Shown here: one piece after another, positions 1 to 7,248 of the stretch
How positions within the stretch are numbered: the stretch's first letter is position 1
How the letters are laid out: the number at the start of each line of letters is the position of its first letter
Made by a program: the position numbers and the translations under genes
Assembly: GCA_039815415.1 (NCBI GenBank)
Contig: JBCBZH010000114.1
Coordinates: forward strand, 1-12,086
DNA from: JBCBZH01 sp039815415
GTDB lineage: Bacteria; Bacteroidota; Rhodothermia; Rhodothermales; Rubricoccaceae
DNA length: 12,086 bases
Reading direction: 5' to 3'
Notes under the pieces: model-generated
Told to the model about the DNA's origin: nothing
Seen by the model: only the letters and a program-made list of their open reading frames with translations
Databases searched by the model: none

Positions 1-1296
1 CCCATCGCCCTTGGGCTCATCGCCGCCACTGTGGAGGGGCTTCTTCCCCAGGAGGTTCTCGACGAGCTGGCGATCGTGGGTGAGCTGTCGCTCGATGGGT
101 CATTGCGGCCCGTTCGGGGCGTGCTCTCGATGGCAGCTGGGGCCAAAACTGAAGGACGTCGCGGGATCCTTGTGCCGGAGGCCAACGCTGCCGAGGCAGC
201 CGTTGTGGATGGGCTGGAGGTCTACGGCGTCGCCTCGCTGAAAGACGCCTTCGAGCTGCTGAGTGAGCAGGGCGGCCACGGCACGCCCGCCCGGACCACG
301 CCGCTTCGCCAGCTCGATGCTGCGCATGCGCTCGACTTCGCCGACGTACGGGGCCAGGGTCTCGTGAAGCGTGCCCTCGAGGTGGCCGCCGCCGGAGGCC
401 ACAACGCGCTGATGGTCGGCCCGCCGGGATCAGGCAAGACGATGCTCGCGCGGCGCCTGCCCACGATTCTTCCCCCGCTCACGCCGCCCGAGGCGCTGGA
501 GACGACCAAGATCCACAGCGTCGGTGGGCGCCTCAATGGGTCTGCGCGCTACGGGCTGATCTCGGAGCGTCCGTTCCGATCCCCGCACCACACCATCTCG
601 AACGCAGGGCTTTGCGGCGGTGGCTCCAATCCCATGCCCGGCGAGATCTCGCTCGCCCATAACGGCGTCCTCTTCCTCGACGAGCTGCCGGAGTTCGACC
701 GGCCCGTTCTAGAAGTGCTCCGACAGCCTCTGGAAGAAGGCGAGGTCACGATTGCGCGTGCACGGGCCACCGTCCGCTACCCGGCGCGTTTCATGCTGGT
801 CGCGAGCATGAACCCGTGTCCGTGCGGACATAATGGCGATCCTTCGCGGGCTTGCGTGTGTGCTCCGGGTGCGGCACAGCGCTACCTTGCCAAGGTCAGC
901 GGCCCGCTGCTCGACCGCATCGACTTGCACGTGGAGGTGACGCCGGTGCCCTTCGAGGCCCTGAACCGCCGCGAGGATGCCGAGCCGAGCGCCGCCGTCC
1001 GCCAGCGCGTGGTGGCCGCACGGGATCGCCAGCTCGACCGGTTTGGTGTGCCGGGCGTGACCAATGCCCAGATGTCGAGCCGCCAGGTTCGCGAGCACTG
1101 CCGCCTGGACGCCGCCGGGCAGGGGTTGTTGAAGTCGGCCCTCACGCGCCTCGGCTTGTCGGCCCGCGCTCACGACCGCATCCTGAAAGTGGCTCGCACC
1201 ATCGCGGATCTCGATCACGAGCTGGCGATTGGGCCTGCGCACGTGGCGGAGGCCGTGCAGTACCGGTCTCTCGATCGCGCGGGTTGGGGCGCATGA
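1..1296 (+). CDS. comM: ComM/YifB-family Mg-chelatase-like AAA+ ATPase, 5' truncated
   Basis: The protein belongs to the YifB/ComM family. ComM is a hexameric helicase that promotes branch migration when transforming DNA recombines with the chromosome. The frame is open from base 1, so the gene begins before the window; 431 codons are visible, and with a usual length near 500 about 80 are missing. The N-terminal part is the Lon-protease-like domain (GELSLDGSLRPVRGVL, codons about 27-42). Next come Walker A GPPGSGKT (codons 140-147), Walker B VLFLDE with D227/E228, the cysteine-rich NPCPCG (codons 271-276), the LLDRIDLHVEV segment (from about 303) and a C-terminal Mg-chelatase helical domain ending QYRSLDR. 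Its TGA overlaps the ATG of the RAYT gene (ATGA, 1293-1296), so the two may be translationally coupled. Four copies of the CGAGCTGGCG word lie inside it. The family is clear; a role in transformation here is inferred. Confidence 0.95.
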   Translation, partial: PIALGLIAATVEGLLPQEVLDELAIVGELSLDGSLRPVRGVLSMAAGAKTEGRRGILVPEANAAEAAVVDGLEVYGVASLKDAFELLSEQGGHGTPARTTPLRQLDAAHALDFADVRGQGLVKRALEVAAAGGHNALMVGPPGSGKTMLARRLPTILPPLTPPEALETTKIHSVGGRLNGSARYGLISERPFRSPHHTISNAGLCGGGSNPMPGEISLAHNGVLFLDELPEFDRPVLEVLRQPLEEGEVTIARARATVRYPARFMLVASMNPCPCGHNGDPSRACVCAPGAAQRYLAKVSGPLLDRIDLHVEVTPVPFEALNRREDAEPSAAVRQRVVAARDRQLDRFGVPGVTNAQMSSRQVREHCRLDAAGQGLLKSALTRLGLSARAHDRILKVARTIADLDHELAIGPAHVAEAVQYRSLDRAGWGA

Positions 1297-1964
1297 TCCG
1301 CGCGCTGTCGGTCGTGATGCGCCAGATCGAGGGTGGCTCTCGGGCTGGCGTCGTCGCCGAGCCCGTCGAACGGTACCAGCAGACGCATCGGGTGCCGTCG
1401 GCACGGCTCCCGGGCTTCGATTACGGACGTGGCGTGTTCCACGTCGTCATCGTAACGCGCAACCGGATTCCCTGGTTTGGCCGAGTGCGAAACGGGCGCG
1501 TCGAGCTGACGGACGCGGGGCGGGTCGTCCACGATGAATGGGAGCGGACGGGGGAATTGCGGCCGGACGTAACGTTGGATGCGTTTGTGGTCATGCCGGA
1601 TCACGTGCACGGCGTGTTGGCGTTGCGCGGGGATGGCGGTTCGTCTTCAGGCGGCATTGGTGGTGAATCTGACGCCGATGCACCCCCGACCGGCACCGTA
1701 GAGACGCCCCGCGGGGCGTCTCTACCGGGAACGCTGAATGGAGGCATCGACGCCAGGCGAGCCGCCCATCACCCGGAATGGAAACCCAACACGCTTGGCG
1801 CCATCGTTGGGCGATTCAAATATGCCTGCACCCGCCGCATCCGGGCCACGCACCCCGCCTTCGCTTGGCAACCCCGTTTCTATGACGTCATCATCCGCGA
1901 CGGCCGCCAGCTCGAGACCGTCCGGCGCTACATCGCGGAGAACCCGTCGAGCTGGCGAGAATGA
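1293..1964 (+). CDS. REP-associated tyrosine transposase (RAYT, IS200-like Y1_Tnp family)
   Basis: This is a 223-aa single-domain HUH transposase. Family members nick single-stranded DNA through a tyrosine and act on REP-type hairpins. Residues 36-62 (start of the RLPGFDY and FHVVIVTRNR region) match the usual family opening, MPDHVHGV at 101-108 is the HUH motif (H104, H106), and residues 163-220 (WKPNTLGAIVGRFK, then RRYIAENPSSW) are the conserved C-terminal half. Y213 in RRYIAENP is the likeliest nucleophile by analogy with YIENQ-type helices; Y198 is the alternative. The start is the ATG overlapping the comM stop; ATG 1317 is also possible because the conserved region begins only near residue 33. 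The linker 112-162 is low in conservation and contains a 28-bp palindrome. The TGA ends at 1964 and the convergent exbD stop begins at 1965. No IS ends are visible, so it looks like a resident single-copy RAYT rather than a complete insertion sequence. The frame is intact. Confidence 0.88.
   Translation: MIRALSVVMRQIEGGSRAGVVAEPVERYQQTHRVPSARLPGFDYGRGVFHVVIVTRNRIPWFGRVRNGRVELTDAGRVVHDEWERTGELRPDVTLDAFVVMPDHVHGVLALRGDGGSSSGGIGGESDADAPPTGTVETPRGASLPGTLNGGIDARRAAHHPEWKPNTLGAIVGRFKYACTRRIRATHPAFAWQPRFYDVIIRDGRQLETVRRYIAENPSSWRE
1698..1725. repeat. 28-bp perfect palindrome (REP-like hairpin) inside the RAYT gene
   Basis: The left arm GTAGAGACGCCCCG is followed directly by its exact reverse complement, giving 14-bp arms with no spacer, or a 12-bp stem with a 4-nt loop. 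It starts exactly on a codon (gta) and encodes VETPRGASL at residues 136-144, in the variable linker between the HUH motif and the C-terminal half. The stem is symmetric and strong enough to form in single-stranded DNA or RNA. RAYTs act on REP hairpins, so a hairpin within the gene may be one of its own substrates or an in-frame insertion of such an element. Confidence 0.85.
1905..1957. repeat. Inverted pair of the iterated word at the 3' end of the RAYT gene
   Basis: CGCCAGCTCGA (1905-1915) and TCGAGCTGGCG (1947-1957) are a perfect 11-bp inverted pair with a 31-nt spacer, lying in the last 60 bp of the RAYT gene just before the convergent exbD stop. It could form a stem-loop in either transcript at the gene junction. 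Confidence 0.6.
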
Positions 1965-2369
1965 TTAGGGCGCGCTGGCGTCTGTGGCAATCGCGACCCG
2001 CATGTCCAGCTCTGCAGCTGCTGAAGCCACGGTGGCGAGGAGGCCGATGGTGGCGTCCTGGTCGGCGTAGACCGCCAGCGCGGAGCGGTCCTCGCGGAGC
2101 GACTCGATGGTGATCACGAGGCTGTCGGCGGTTGTTTCCACGTCATCCACGAAGAGGGAGCCCTCCTCATTGACGGTCACGGCCACGTACTGCTGCTCCA
2201 GCGGCGCCGCCGCGGACACGTCCGGCAGGTTGACGCGTAGCCCGTACTGCGTCACGAACGACGACGTGAGCAGGAAGAAGATCAGCAGCAGCAGGACGAT
2301 ATCCGTCAGTGAGGCGAGGCTGAATGCCGTCAGCGCCTTGCGACCCGAAGAGAAGTTGAACTGGGCCAT
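1965..2369 (-). CDS. exbD: ExbD/TolR-family biopolymer transport protein
   Basis: This 134-aa protein is the small subunit of an ExbB/ExbD (TolQ/TolR) proton channel. A short cytoplasmic N-terminus is followed by one transmembrane helix (about residues 18-38) carrying the conserved proton-bearing aspartate in LTDIVLLLLIFF (D23). The remainder is the periplasmic ExbD/TolR domain, with QYVAVTVNEEGSLFVDD and a final DMRVAIATDA strand. Length is normal for the family. The ATG at 2369 lies 2 nt after the exbB stop, so the pair is co-translated; no Shine-Dalgarno is visible, which is common in Bacteroidota. It is the last gene of the minus-strand cluster, and its stop abuts the RAYT stop with no intervening base, leaving no room for a private terminator. 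TolR and ExbD cannot be separated from sequence alone. Confidence 0.92.
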   Translation of the reverse strand: MAQFNFSSGRKALTAFSLASLTDIVLLLLIFFLLTSSFVTQYGLRVNLPDVSAAAPLEQQYVAVTVNEEGSLFVDDVETTADSLVITIESLREDRSALAVYADQDATIGLLATVASAAAELDMRVAIATDASAP

Positions 2370-2371
2370 CG

Positions 2372-3142
2372 TTACGCAGCAGGCTGAGCCGGGGCCGGGC
2401 GCCGTTCAGGGGAGGGCGACTGCAGCAGGTCGATGAAGTCGGACGAGGCACGCTCCAGCCCGTTGACCAGTCTGGCGATCCGGTTGATGAGCAAGTTGTA
2501 GGCGAACAGCGCCAGGATGCCCACCGCCAGCCCGGCGGCAGTCGTCACCAGCGCCTCCCAGATGCCGCCCGCCAGCAGCGACGGGTTGACGAGGCCCTCA
2601 TAGCGCTGGATCTCCTGGAAGGCGGTGATCATGCCTGTCACGGTGCCGAGGAAGCCCAGCATCGGAGCAATCGCGGCGGACGACGCAAGCAGGTCCATGC
2701 GCTTCTCCAGCTCATAGGTCTCGCGTCGGCCCGCTTCCTCCACAGCTTCCTTGATTTCCCCGATGGGTCGCCCGAGGCGCTCCAGCCCGCGCTGCACGAT
2801 TCGTCCGGCAGGTGTACCGTGAGTCCGGCAAAACGCCACCGCCCCGGCGATGTCACCGCGCTGCACGTAGTCCCCAACAGATTGCGTGAGCGTCTGTGGG
2901 TCTCCTTCTGCACGTCGAAGGGCCCGCAGGCGCTCCCAGAAGATGGCAACGGTCAGGATCGAGAGCAGGAGGATGGGAATCATCGTCCAGCCGCCGAGGA
3001 ACAGCAGTTCGAAGCCGTTGCCGAGGCGTTCCATGAACGTGGGCTCAGGGGGCGGTGGCGGGACGACCGCGGCGGCAGTGTCGGCTAGGGCCGTGGACGC
3101 GCCGGCGAGCGTGTCCTGGAGGGCGAGAAGGAGAGCGGGCAT
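2372..3142 (-). CDS. exbB: MotA/TolQ/ExbB proton channel family protein
   Basis: This 256-aa protein is the large channel subunit; it assembles as a pentamer around ExbD and uses proton flow to drive work across the envelope. It has a hydrophobic, signal-like N-terminus followed by a proline run (residues 28-34), TM1 at about 50-69, a cytoplasmic loop with an EEAGRRETYELEKRMDLL helix (135-152), TM2 containing the family signature MLGFLGTVTGMITAF (161-175), and TM3 in GGIWEALVTTAAGLAVGIL (192-210). The C-terminal tail is rich in Pro and Ala. The ATG at 3142 is 15 nt from the upstream stop; exbD follows after 2 nt. The extra N-terminal segment resembles the long ExbB type of some Bacteroidota. 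TonB, TolA and Pal are not encoded nearby, so its force-transducing partner is unidentified; the adjacent SPOR protein is a candidate. Confidence 0.93.
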   Translation of the reverse strand: MPALLLALQDTLAGASTALADTAAAVVPPPPPEPTFMERLGNGFELLFLGGWTMIPILLLSILTVAIFWERLRALRRAEGDPQTLTQSVGDYVQRGDIAGAVAFCRTHGTPAGRIVQRGLERLGRPIGEIKEAVEEAGRRETYELEKRMDLLASSAAIAPMLGFLGTVTGMITAFQEIQRYEGLVNPSLLAGGIWEALVTTAAGLAVGILALFAYNLLINRIARLVNGLERASSDFIDLLQSPSPERRPAPAQPAA

Positions 3143-3157
3143 CGAGAGAGTGCCAGG

Positions 3158-4996
3158 TTAGAGCGTGCTGAGATCGAGGCGCCAGGTATCCTGCGGAACC
3201 TGGGAGGGAAGGAAGGGACGGAGGCGGTCGGCCTGGTCGCGAGAGGCAAACTGGCCGATGGCGAGGCGGTACACGGTGTCGCCCAGAGCCTCCGTCTCGA
3301 ACACACGAACGCGCCAGCCCGCATCACGGTATTGCCGAGCACGCAAGTCCGCCGGGGTACGGTCTCGCGTCGAGAGAACCACCCATGAGAAGCCTCCACG
3401 GCCAGAGACGATGGGCGCAGTCCCGATGAGGGCGTCCCGGTCGGCATCAGAGAGACCGCTCAGATCGGGTTCGTCAATGGGCACTCGAGAGGCTGAGGGC
3501 GACGTCGTCGCTGGCGTGGCCGTGCGAGGCGGTGCCGGGCGGGGTGGAGGAGAAGAGGGGGGCGGTGCCGAGCTGGCGCCAGGTGCCGTCAACTCCTCAA
3601 CTGGGAACTCGCCTTCCAGCGCTGCCGCCTCTTGCACGGATGGCGTGGCTGACGTCGTGCTGTCCGAAAGGCCCTCCGAGGCAAGCTCCGAGGAGTCGGG
3701 GACGGTGGCGACAGACGCCGAAAGCGAGTCCTGGGCGACCGGTGCAAAGGCGTCGTCCAGTGCCAGTTCGGCTGTCAGAATGGGCTCAGAGGGCTCTGGC
3801 GTTTGCGTCGACCGATACCAGAAAAAGAGGAGCGCCAGCGCGAGCAGAGGGATCAGCAGCCACGCCCACATCGGAACGCGACGCTTAGGAGGTAGGTCAA
3901 CGGGGCCCGCGATGATCGGGGCTGGTTTGGGAAGGTGCGAAGGGGTGTCATCAGATGCTGCCGCGGACGCTCCCACGGCGCCTGCCCCCGCGAGTCCCAG
4001 CGCGGCAGCCGGTGCGGCCTCCTCGCCTTCTTTGGAGTCGTAGGCATCCAGCCAGCCCAGGTCAGAGGGGTCCGATGTCGCTGGTGCATCCTCCTGCTGT
4101 GAAGGAGTAGGGCTCGAGTCTACAGGAGCCGCAACTAGCGGTGCCGTCAGCTCGTCGGTAGCTGCATCTACAGGGACCGCATCTACAGGGGCCTCGTCTG
4201 GAGGTGTCGCCAGCTCGTCTGGAGCAGGAGAGGCAACGGGCGCAGGGGGATCGGGACGAGCTGGCGGGTCAGGCTCTGTGGGTGCGGGCGCGACAGGCCA
4301 GAGGTTGGTGTCGTCGTCCGACGGGACGTCCGGGGGAGGCGACGCGGGTGGAGGGGGAGCGGCGGGTACGTCCTGCTCTGGGGCGGTGCTCGAAGGTTCT
4401 GGGGAGGGAGGCTCAGCAAGAGGCTCCGGGGTGAGCGGGAGAACGGCACGCAACGCGCCCGGGTCAGGCGTGTCCAGCGGAGCCGCCAGCACGTCGTCGA
4501 GGTCGTCGTCGAGGGTGTCCTCGTCAATGAATGAGGCATCCGTGGGTGCTGGGGCCTCGGACGCCTGGGCACTCACCGGGGTCATGCCTTCATACGGCTG
4601 GGCGACCGCTGCGAGCAGGCTTGGGTCGGCCTCGAACACGAGCCCCTCGCCGCCCCGGCGCATCGTTCCAACCCCCGGGAGTAGGACGGAGCCGGAGGCG
4701 GACAGATGTCCCTCGAGCTGGTCGATGGCCTGCTTGAGAGTGGTCGAGGGGTCGGCGTTGGGAGTGCCGAGGCTTCGCAATATGCGTGTCGCCAGCGTGT
4801 CGTCTTCGGTGCCGGGGCCGGGGACGAAAGCCACCGTTTCACTTGGTGGAAGCAGGAGACTCGAGCCGTCCGGCTGGCGTTCCACCCGAGCGGTGACGCG
4901 CTCGCGCTGCAGCAGGCCCACACCGGGCAACGACGCCGAGTGGCCGGAGAGCAGGCAGTCTCGGAGAGCAGCGGCGAGGGCGTCGAGCAGAGTCAC
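3158..4996 (-). CDS. HU-CCDC81-like and SPOR domain membrane protein
   Basis: This 612-aa protein has a layout known from Bacteroidota. Residues 1-138 hold two HU-CCDC81-type units, each marked by LPGVG (23-27 and 106-110). A long linker rich in Pro, Ala, Asp and Glu follows (about 140-340), then one transmembrane helix (376-397, MWAWLLIPLLALALLFFW) preceded by KRR, a second Pro/Ser/Thr-rich linker, and a C-terminal SPOR domain (534-612). SPOR domains bind peptidoglycan strands stripped of stem peptides, usually at division sites. The KRR before the helix predicts a cytoplasmic N-terminus and a periplasmic SPOR, so the protein links a HU-like cytoplasmic module to the wall. The start is GTG at 4996, directly before the first HU-like unit; no ATG fits. 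It lies 57 nt after the barrel gene and 15 nt before exbB. Two 12-bp direct repeats (4164-4175, 4179-4190) encode PVDA-type repeats in the linker. Partners and function here are inferred. Confidence 0.85.
   Translation of the reverse strand: MTLLDALAAALRDCLLSGHSASLPGVGLLQRERVTARVERQPDGSSLLLPPSETVAFVPGPGTEDDTLATRILRSLGTPNADPSTTLKQAIDQLEGHLSASGSVLLPGVGTMRRGGEGLVFEADPSLLAAVAQPYEGMTPVSAQASEAPAPTDASFIDEDTLDDDLDDVLAAPLDTPDPGALRAVLPLTPEPLAEPPSPEPSSTAPEQDVPAAPPPPASPPPDVPSDDDTNLWPVAPAPTEPDPPARPDPPAPVASPAPDELATPPDEAPVDAVPVDAATDELTAPLVAAPVDSSPTPSQQEDAPATSDPSDLGWLDAYDSKEGEEAAPAAALGLAGAGAVGASAAASDDTPSHLPKPAPIIAGPVDLPPKRRVPMWAWLLIPLLALALLFFWYRSTQTPEPSEPILTAELALDDAFAPVAQDSLSASVATVPDSSELASEGLSDSTTSATPSVQEAAALEGEFPVEELTAPGASSAPPPSSPPPRPAPPRTATPATTSPSASRVPIDEPDLSGLSDADRDALIGTAPIVSGRGGFSWVVLSTRDRTPADLRARQYRDAGWRVRVFETEALGDTVYRLAIGQFASRDQADRLRPFLPSQVPQDTWRLDLSTL
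4164..4190. repeat. Short direct repeat in the SPOR-protein linker
   Basis: The 12-mer GCATCTACAGGG occurs at 4164-4175 and again at 4179-4190, a 15-bp period. On the coding strand it gives two units of the PVDA-type repeat in the disordered linker, with degraded relatives on both sides. It looks like slippage expansion in low-complexity coding sequence. Confidence 0.7.
4208..4266. repeat. Inverted pair of the iterated word in the SPOR-protein linker
   Basis: CGCCAGCTCGTC (4208-4219) and GACGAGCTGGCG (4255-4266) are a perfect 12-bp inverted pair with a 35-nt spacer. They lie in a part of the gene encoding a low-complexity linker, where the protein can accept almost any sequence. Confidence 0.6.
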
Positions 4997-5053
4997 AGAA
5001 GACAGCGGCGAGGGAGAGAGGAAAGGTAGAGCGCAGACAGTGAACGGGCGGGG

Positions 5054-6688
5054 TTACCACACCATCCGAACCCCCACCTCGATGGCGACACCGGGCTCAC
5101 GGAAGCTGGGCCACCGCTCCTGAGTCCCCAGCAGGTGGCGGCCGCGCAGAACCGCCGAGAACGGTCCCGAGATGTCGTACCGGGCATCCAGTTCGAGGCG
5201 CCCCCACGCTGGCGCCTTGGTCTGGTCACTCCGGTCCATGGGCCGCCGCGCTTCACCGTAGGCCGCCAGCCCCATGCGGCCGCGAGAGAAGGGCACCGAG
5301 ACGCCAACGCGTCCTACCACCGGCGCGAAGAAGGGGATCTTGCCGCCATCTGTCGCCCCGTCTCCTGTTCGGCCGTTGCGGATTTCCCCGCTGGCCGAGA
5401 CCGTGACGCCCGAAGACAGAATCCACGCGGCATCCCCTCCAAGACCCACAGTGCGTGCGTTGAGGACGTTCTGCGCGTACAGCCCAGTCTCCACTTGCTC
5501 GAAGATGAGGAATGTGGGCGCGTACTTGAGGAGAGCGAAGCCTCGAGCCCTTAGCCCCCCCGAACGCAATTCAACGCCTCCCTTGGCGTCGATGGGAACA
5601 ACATCGGGAGCGAGGGAGAGCGGCCCTGTCACATAGGGGTTCTCAAGACTCAGGGAGGTCACGCTACGGATCGCGAGATGCGGGTCGTTCGTCACGAAGG
5701 CATGCAGGGCGCCTAGGGGCAATTGAGCATCCACGATGGGGCCGATTTGCCGGGCGTCGCCTCCGCCTGCCGCTTCGGTGGAGCGATACGTGAGACCGCG
5801 AGCGCCCACGATGAGCCGCAGCCCCGAAGGGCGCTCGAACGCAAGAGACACCCCACCCACGCCGTACTGCACATCCGTCCCGATGCCGCCTTCGAGCCCC
5901 GACGTGCCCGCGGCTCCATCGAGTCGAAGCGATCGGTCAAGCAGTGCCACGTCTGCCTGCGCATCGATGCGATTCTCTGTCGTCTCGCTACTGGGCGCGC
6001 CGGTTTCGGTGAGCTGCGCATTGGCATAGCCCACCTTGATCTCGAAGGGCAGTGTGCCCACACCGCTCGAGCTGGCGTCGATGCCAACGTGGCGACGCAC
6101 ACGCCGATCCGTGGGGACTGCTAGACCAGCCAGGGTGTACGAATCCCGCATCACCTGACCATCAAGGCGGAACCGGCCGGGAGCAAAAGACTGGCCGCCA
6201 GCCCGAACGGCCACATGGTCGAAGTCCACGAGGTCGTCCTGGAGCGAGGCTTGGTCGGTGACGGAGAGGCCGTCGTAATCCGCATCGACGTAGAACTGGC
6301 CGGCTTCGCCGCCAAAGGTGAGGTCGGCTCTGCCATAGCGTGCGAATCGGGTGCCTGCACCAGCCTCTACCCGGTTCTGGGTCACGGTGGCAAGGGACGT
6401 GGGGGGCTCAGGGGGCTCCGTGAGCGAGAGGTCCGGAAGCGCCTCGATGTCAGGGACGAAGGGGCGCTCAATGGGCGCACGCGGGCCCACGGTGAAGACC
6501 GGGAGGGCGGGGCCAAATCCACTCAGGGGCTGCCGCTCGATCTGTGGCAGGCTCACACGCACAGGGCCTCGGACTTCGAACACGCCCGGCGAGAGGCTTG
6601 GGAGCTGCGGGTCCTGAGCTTGTGCTGGGAATGCGGTGCCCAGCAGGAGACCCATCGCGCTGGCGAAGAGGAGAAGAGGACGTGGCAT
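5054..6688 (-). CDS. Outer-membrane beta-barrel protein
   Basis: This is an exported protein of 544 aa counted from the ATG at 6688. A signal peptide (MPRPLLLFASAMGLLLGTAF) ends with PAQA, cleavage predicted after residue 24. A Pro-rich stretch (about 25-100) leads into a region of alternating hydrophobic and polar residues that runs to the end, as in a many-stranded barrel (for example ARYGRADLTFGGEAGQFYVD, RVGVSVPFSRGRMGLAAYGE). The last strand ends VGVRMVW, an aromatic C-terminus of the kind recognised by the BAM machinery. I see no TonB box or plug domain, so I do not call it a TonB-dependent receptor. A GTG at 6706 would add six residues and shorten the gap to the upstream gene; ATG 6688 gives a more usual signal peptide and a 21-nt gap. 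Substrate is unknown. Its place between a TPR protein and an ExbB/ExbD pair suggests an energised or structural outer-membrane role. Confidence 0.8.
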   Translation of the reverse strand: MPRPLLLFASAMGLLLGTAFPAQAQDPQLPSLSPGVFEVRGPVRVSLPQIERQPLSGFGPALPVFTVGPRAPIERPFVPDIEALPDLSLTEPPEPPTSLATVTQNRVEAGAGTRFARYGRADLTFGGEAGQFYVDADYDGLSVTDQASLQDDLVDFDHVAVRAGGQSFAPGRFRLDGQVMRDSYTLAGLAVPTDRRVRRHVGIDASSSGVGTLPFEIKVGYANAQLTETGAPSSETTENRIDAQADVALLDRSLRLDGAAGTSGLEGGIGTDVQYGVGGVSLAFERPSGLRLIVGARGLTYRSTEAAGGGDARQIGPIVDAQLPLGALHAFVTNDPHLAIRSVTSLSLENPYVTGPLSLAPDVVPIDAKGGVELRSGGLRARGFALLKYAPTFLIFEQVETGLYAQNVLNARTVGLGGDAAWILSSGVTVSASGEIRNGRTGDGATDGGKIPFFAPVVGRVGVSVPFSRGRMGLAAYGEARRPMDRSDQTKAPAWGRLELDARYDISGPFSAVLRGRHLLGTQERWPSFREPGVAIEVGVRMVW

Positions 6689-6709
6689 GGGGGCAGAGAG
6701 GGGCACGTC

Positions 6710-7246
6710 TTACAGAGAGGGGTCGGGGATCGGGGCGCGCTCCAGAATGTGGCGCACGAACCGATCTTGGCTGTCGCGACTAGAGAACGCAGACTGCGGG
6801 ATCCAGAGGAACTCTTTGGTCAGCACCTCGAGCAAGACGCCATCATCAAACGCCTCGACGCTTGCGAGCGTGTTCAGGCGCTGTATGGAGGTCCGCACAT
6901 CGGCCACCTCAATCTCCAGGTCGGTCTCAGAGAGCCGGACTTCGACCCGGCGACCGATATCGATGCGGCCCGCAAGGAGGTTCTGGATCTGGCGCCGATA
7001 CAGGATCGGACGGAGTGCGGCTGACAGGCCAAAGCCGACCGCACCCGCAAGCCACAACATGCTCGTGGGGCTGAACCGGTCCTGGCTGGCCGTGAGGCGG
7101 CCCGACACCAGCCAGAGGAGGAGAAAGAGGGCTGCGTAGGCGGCGTAGCGGAACTGGACCTGTCGGATCGCCGGAGCCATGCCCTTGGACATGCCTTCCA
7201 CGAAGGCATCGACATTGAGCGTAAAGCGGGCCGTGTCAGGGAGCAT
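6710..7246 (-). CDS. YcxB-like membrane protein
   Basis: This is a 178-aa inner-membrane protein with two helices close together (about 34-50, YAAYAALFLLLWLVSG, and 62-82, SMLWLAGAVGFGLSAALRPIL). A C-terminal soluble domain (about 100-172) has the pattern of YcxB-like proteins: SETDLEIEVADVRTSIQRLN, then VLTKEFLWIPQSAFSSRDSQ. YcxB-like domains have no established activity. The ATG at 7246 lies 2 nt after the stop of the TPR gene (the strand reads TAGTGATG), so a GTG start one codon earlier is also possible. The barrel gene follows 21 nt after its stop, so it sits in the middle of the cluster and is probably co-transcribed. Family assignment is from pattern recognition only. Confidence 0.75.
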   Translation of the reverse strand: MLPDTARFTLNVDAFVEGMSKGMAPAIRQVQFRYAAYAALFLLLWLVSGRLTASQDRFSPTSMLWLAGAVGFGLSAALRPILYRRQIQNLLAGRIDIGRRVEVRLSETDLEIEVADVRTSIQRLNTLASVEAFDDGVLLEVLTKEFLWIPQSAFSSRDSQDRFVRHILERAPIPDPSL

Positions 7247-7248
7247 CA

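Noticed and set aside
852..1292. A longer RAYT reading frame starting at 852
   Set aside because: The added stretch overlaps comM coding sequence out of frame and has no similarity to RAYT N-termini; the family region starts only near codon 33 after the ATG at 1293.
709..1404. 231-codon minus-strand open frame across the comM end and the RAYT start
   Set aside because: It spans two well-supported genes on the other strand, is Arg-rich without recognisable motifs, and fits a shadow of GC-rich coding.
4278..5123. 281-codon plus-strand open frame antisense to the SPOR-protein gene
   Set aside because: It is rich in Ser, Gly and Arg and mirrors the low-complexity Pro/Ala/Asp coding strand beneath it; no domain or transport signal is visible. 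GC-rich genes commonly leave such open antisense frames.
5054..6688. The barrel as a TonB-dependent receptor
   Set aside because: There is no visible TonB box or plug domain and the length (544 aa) is short for that family.
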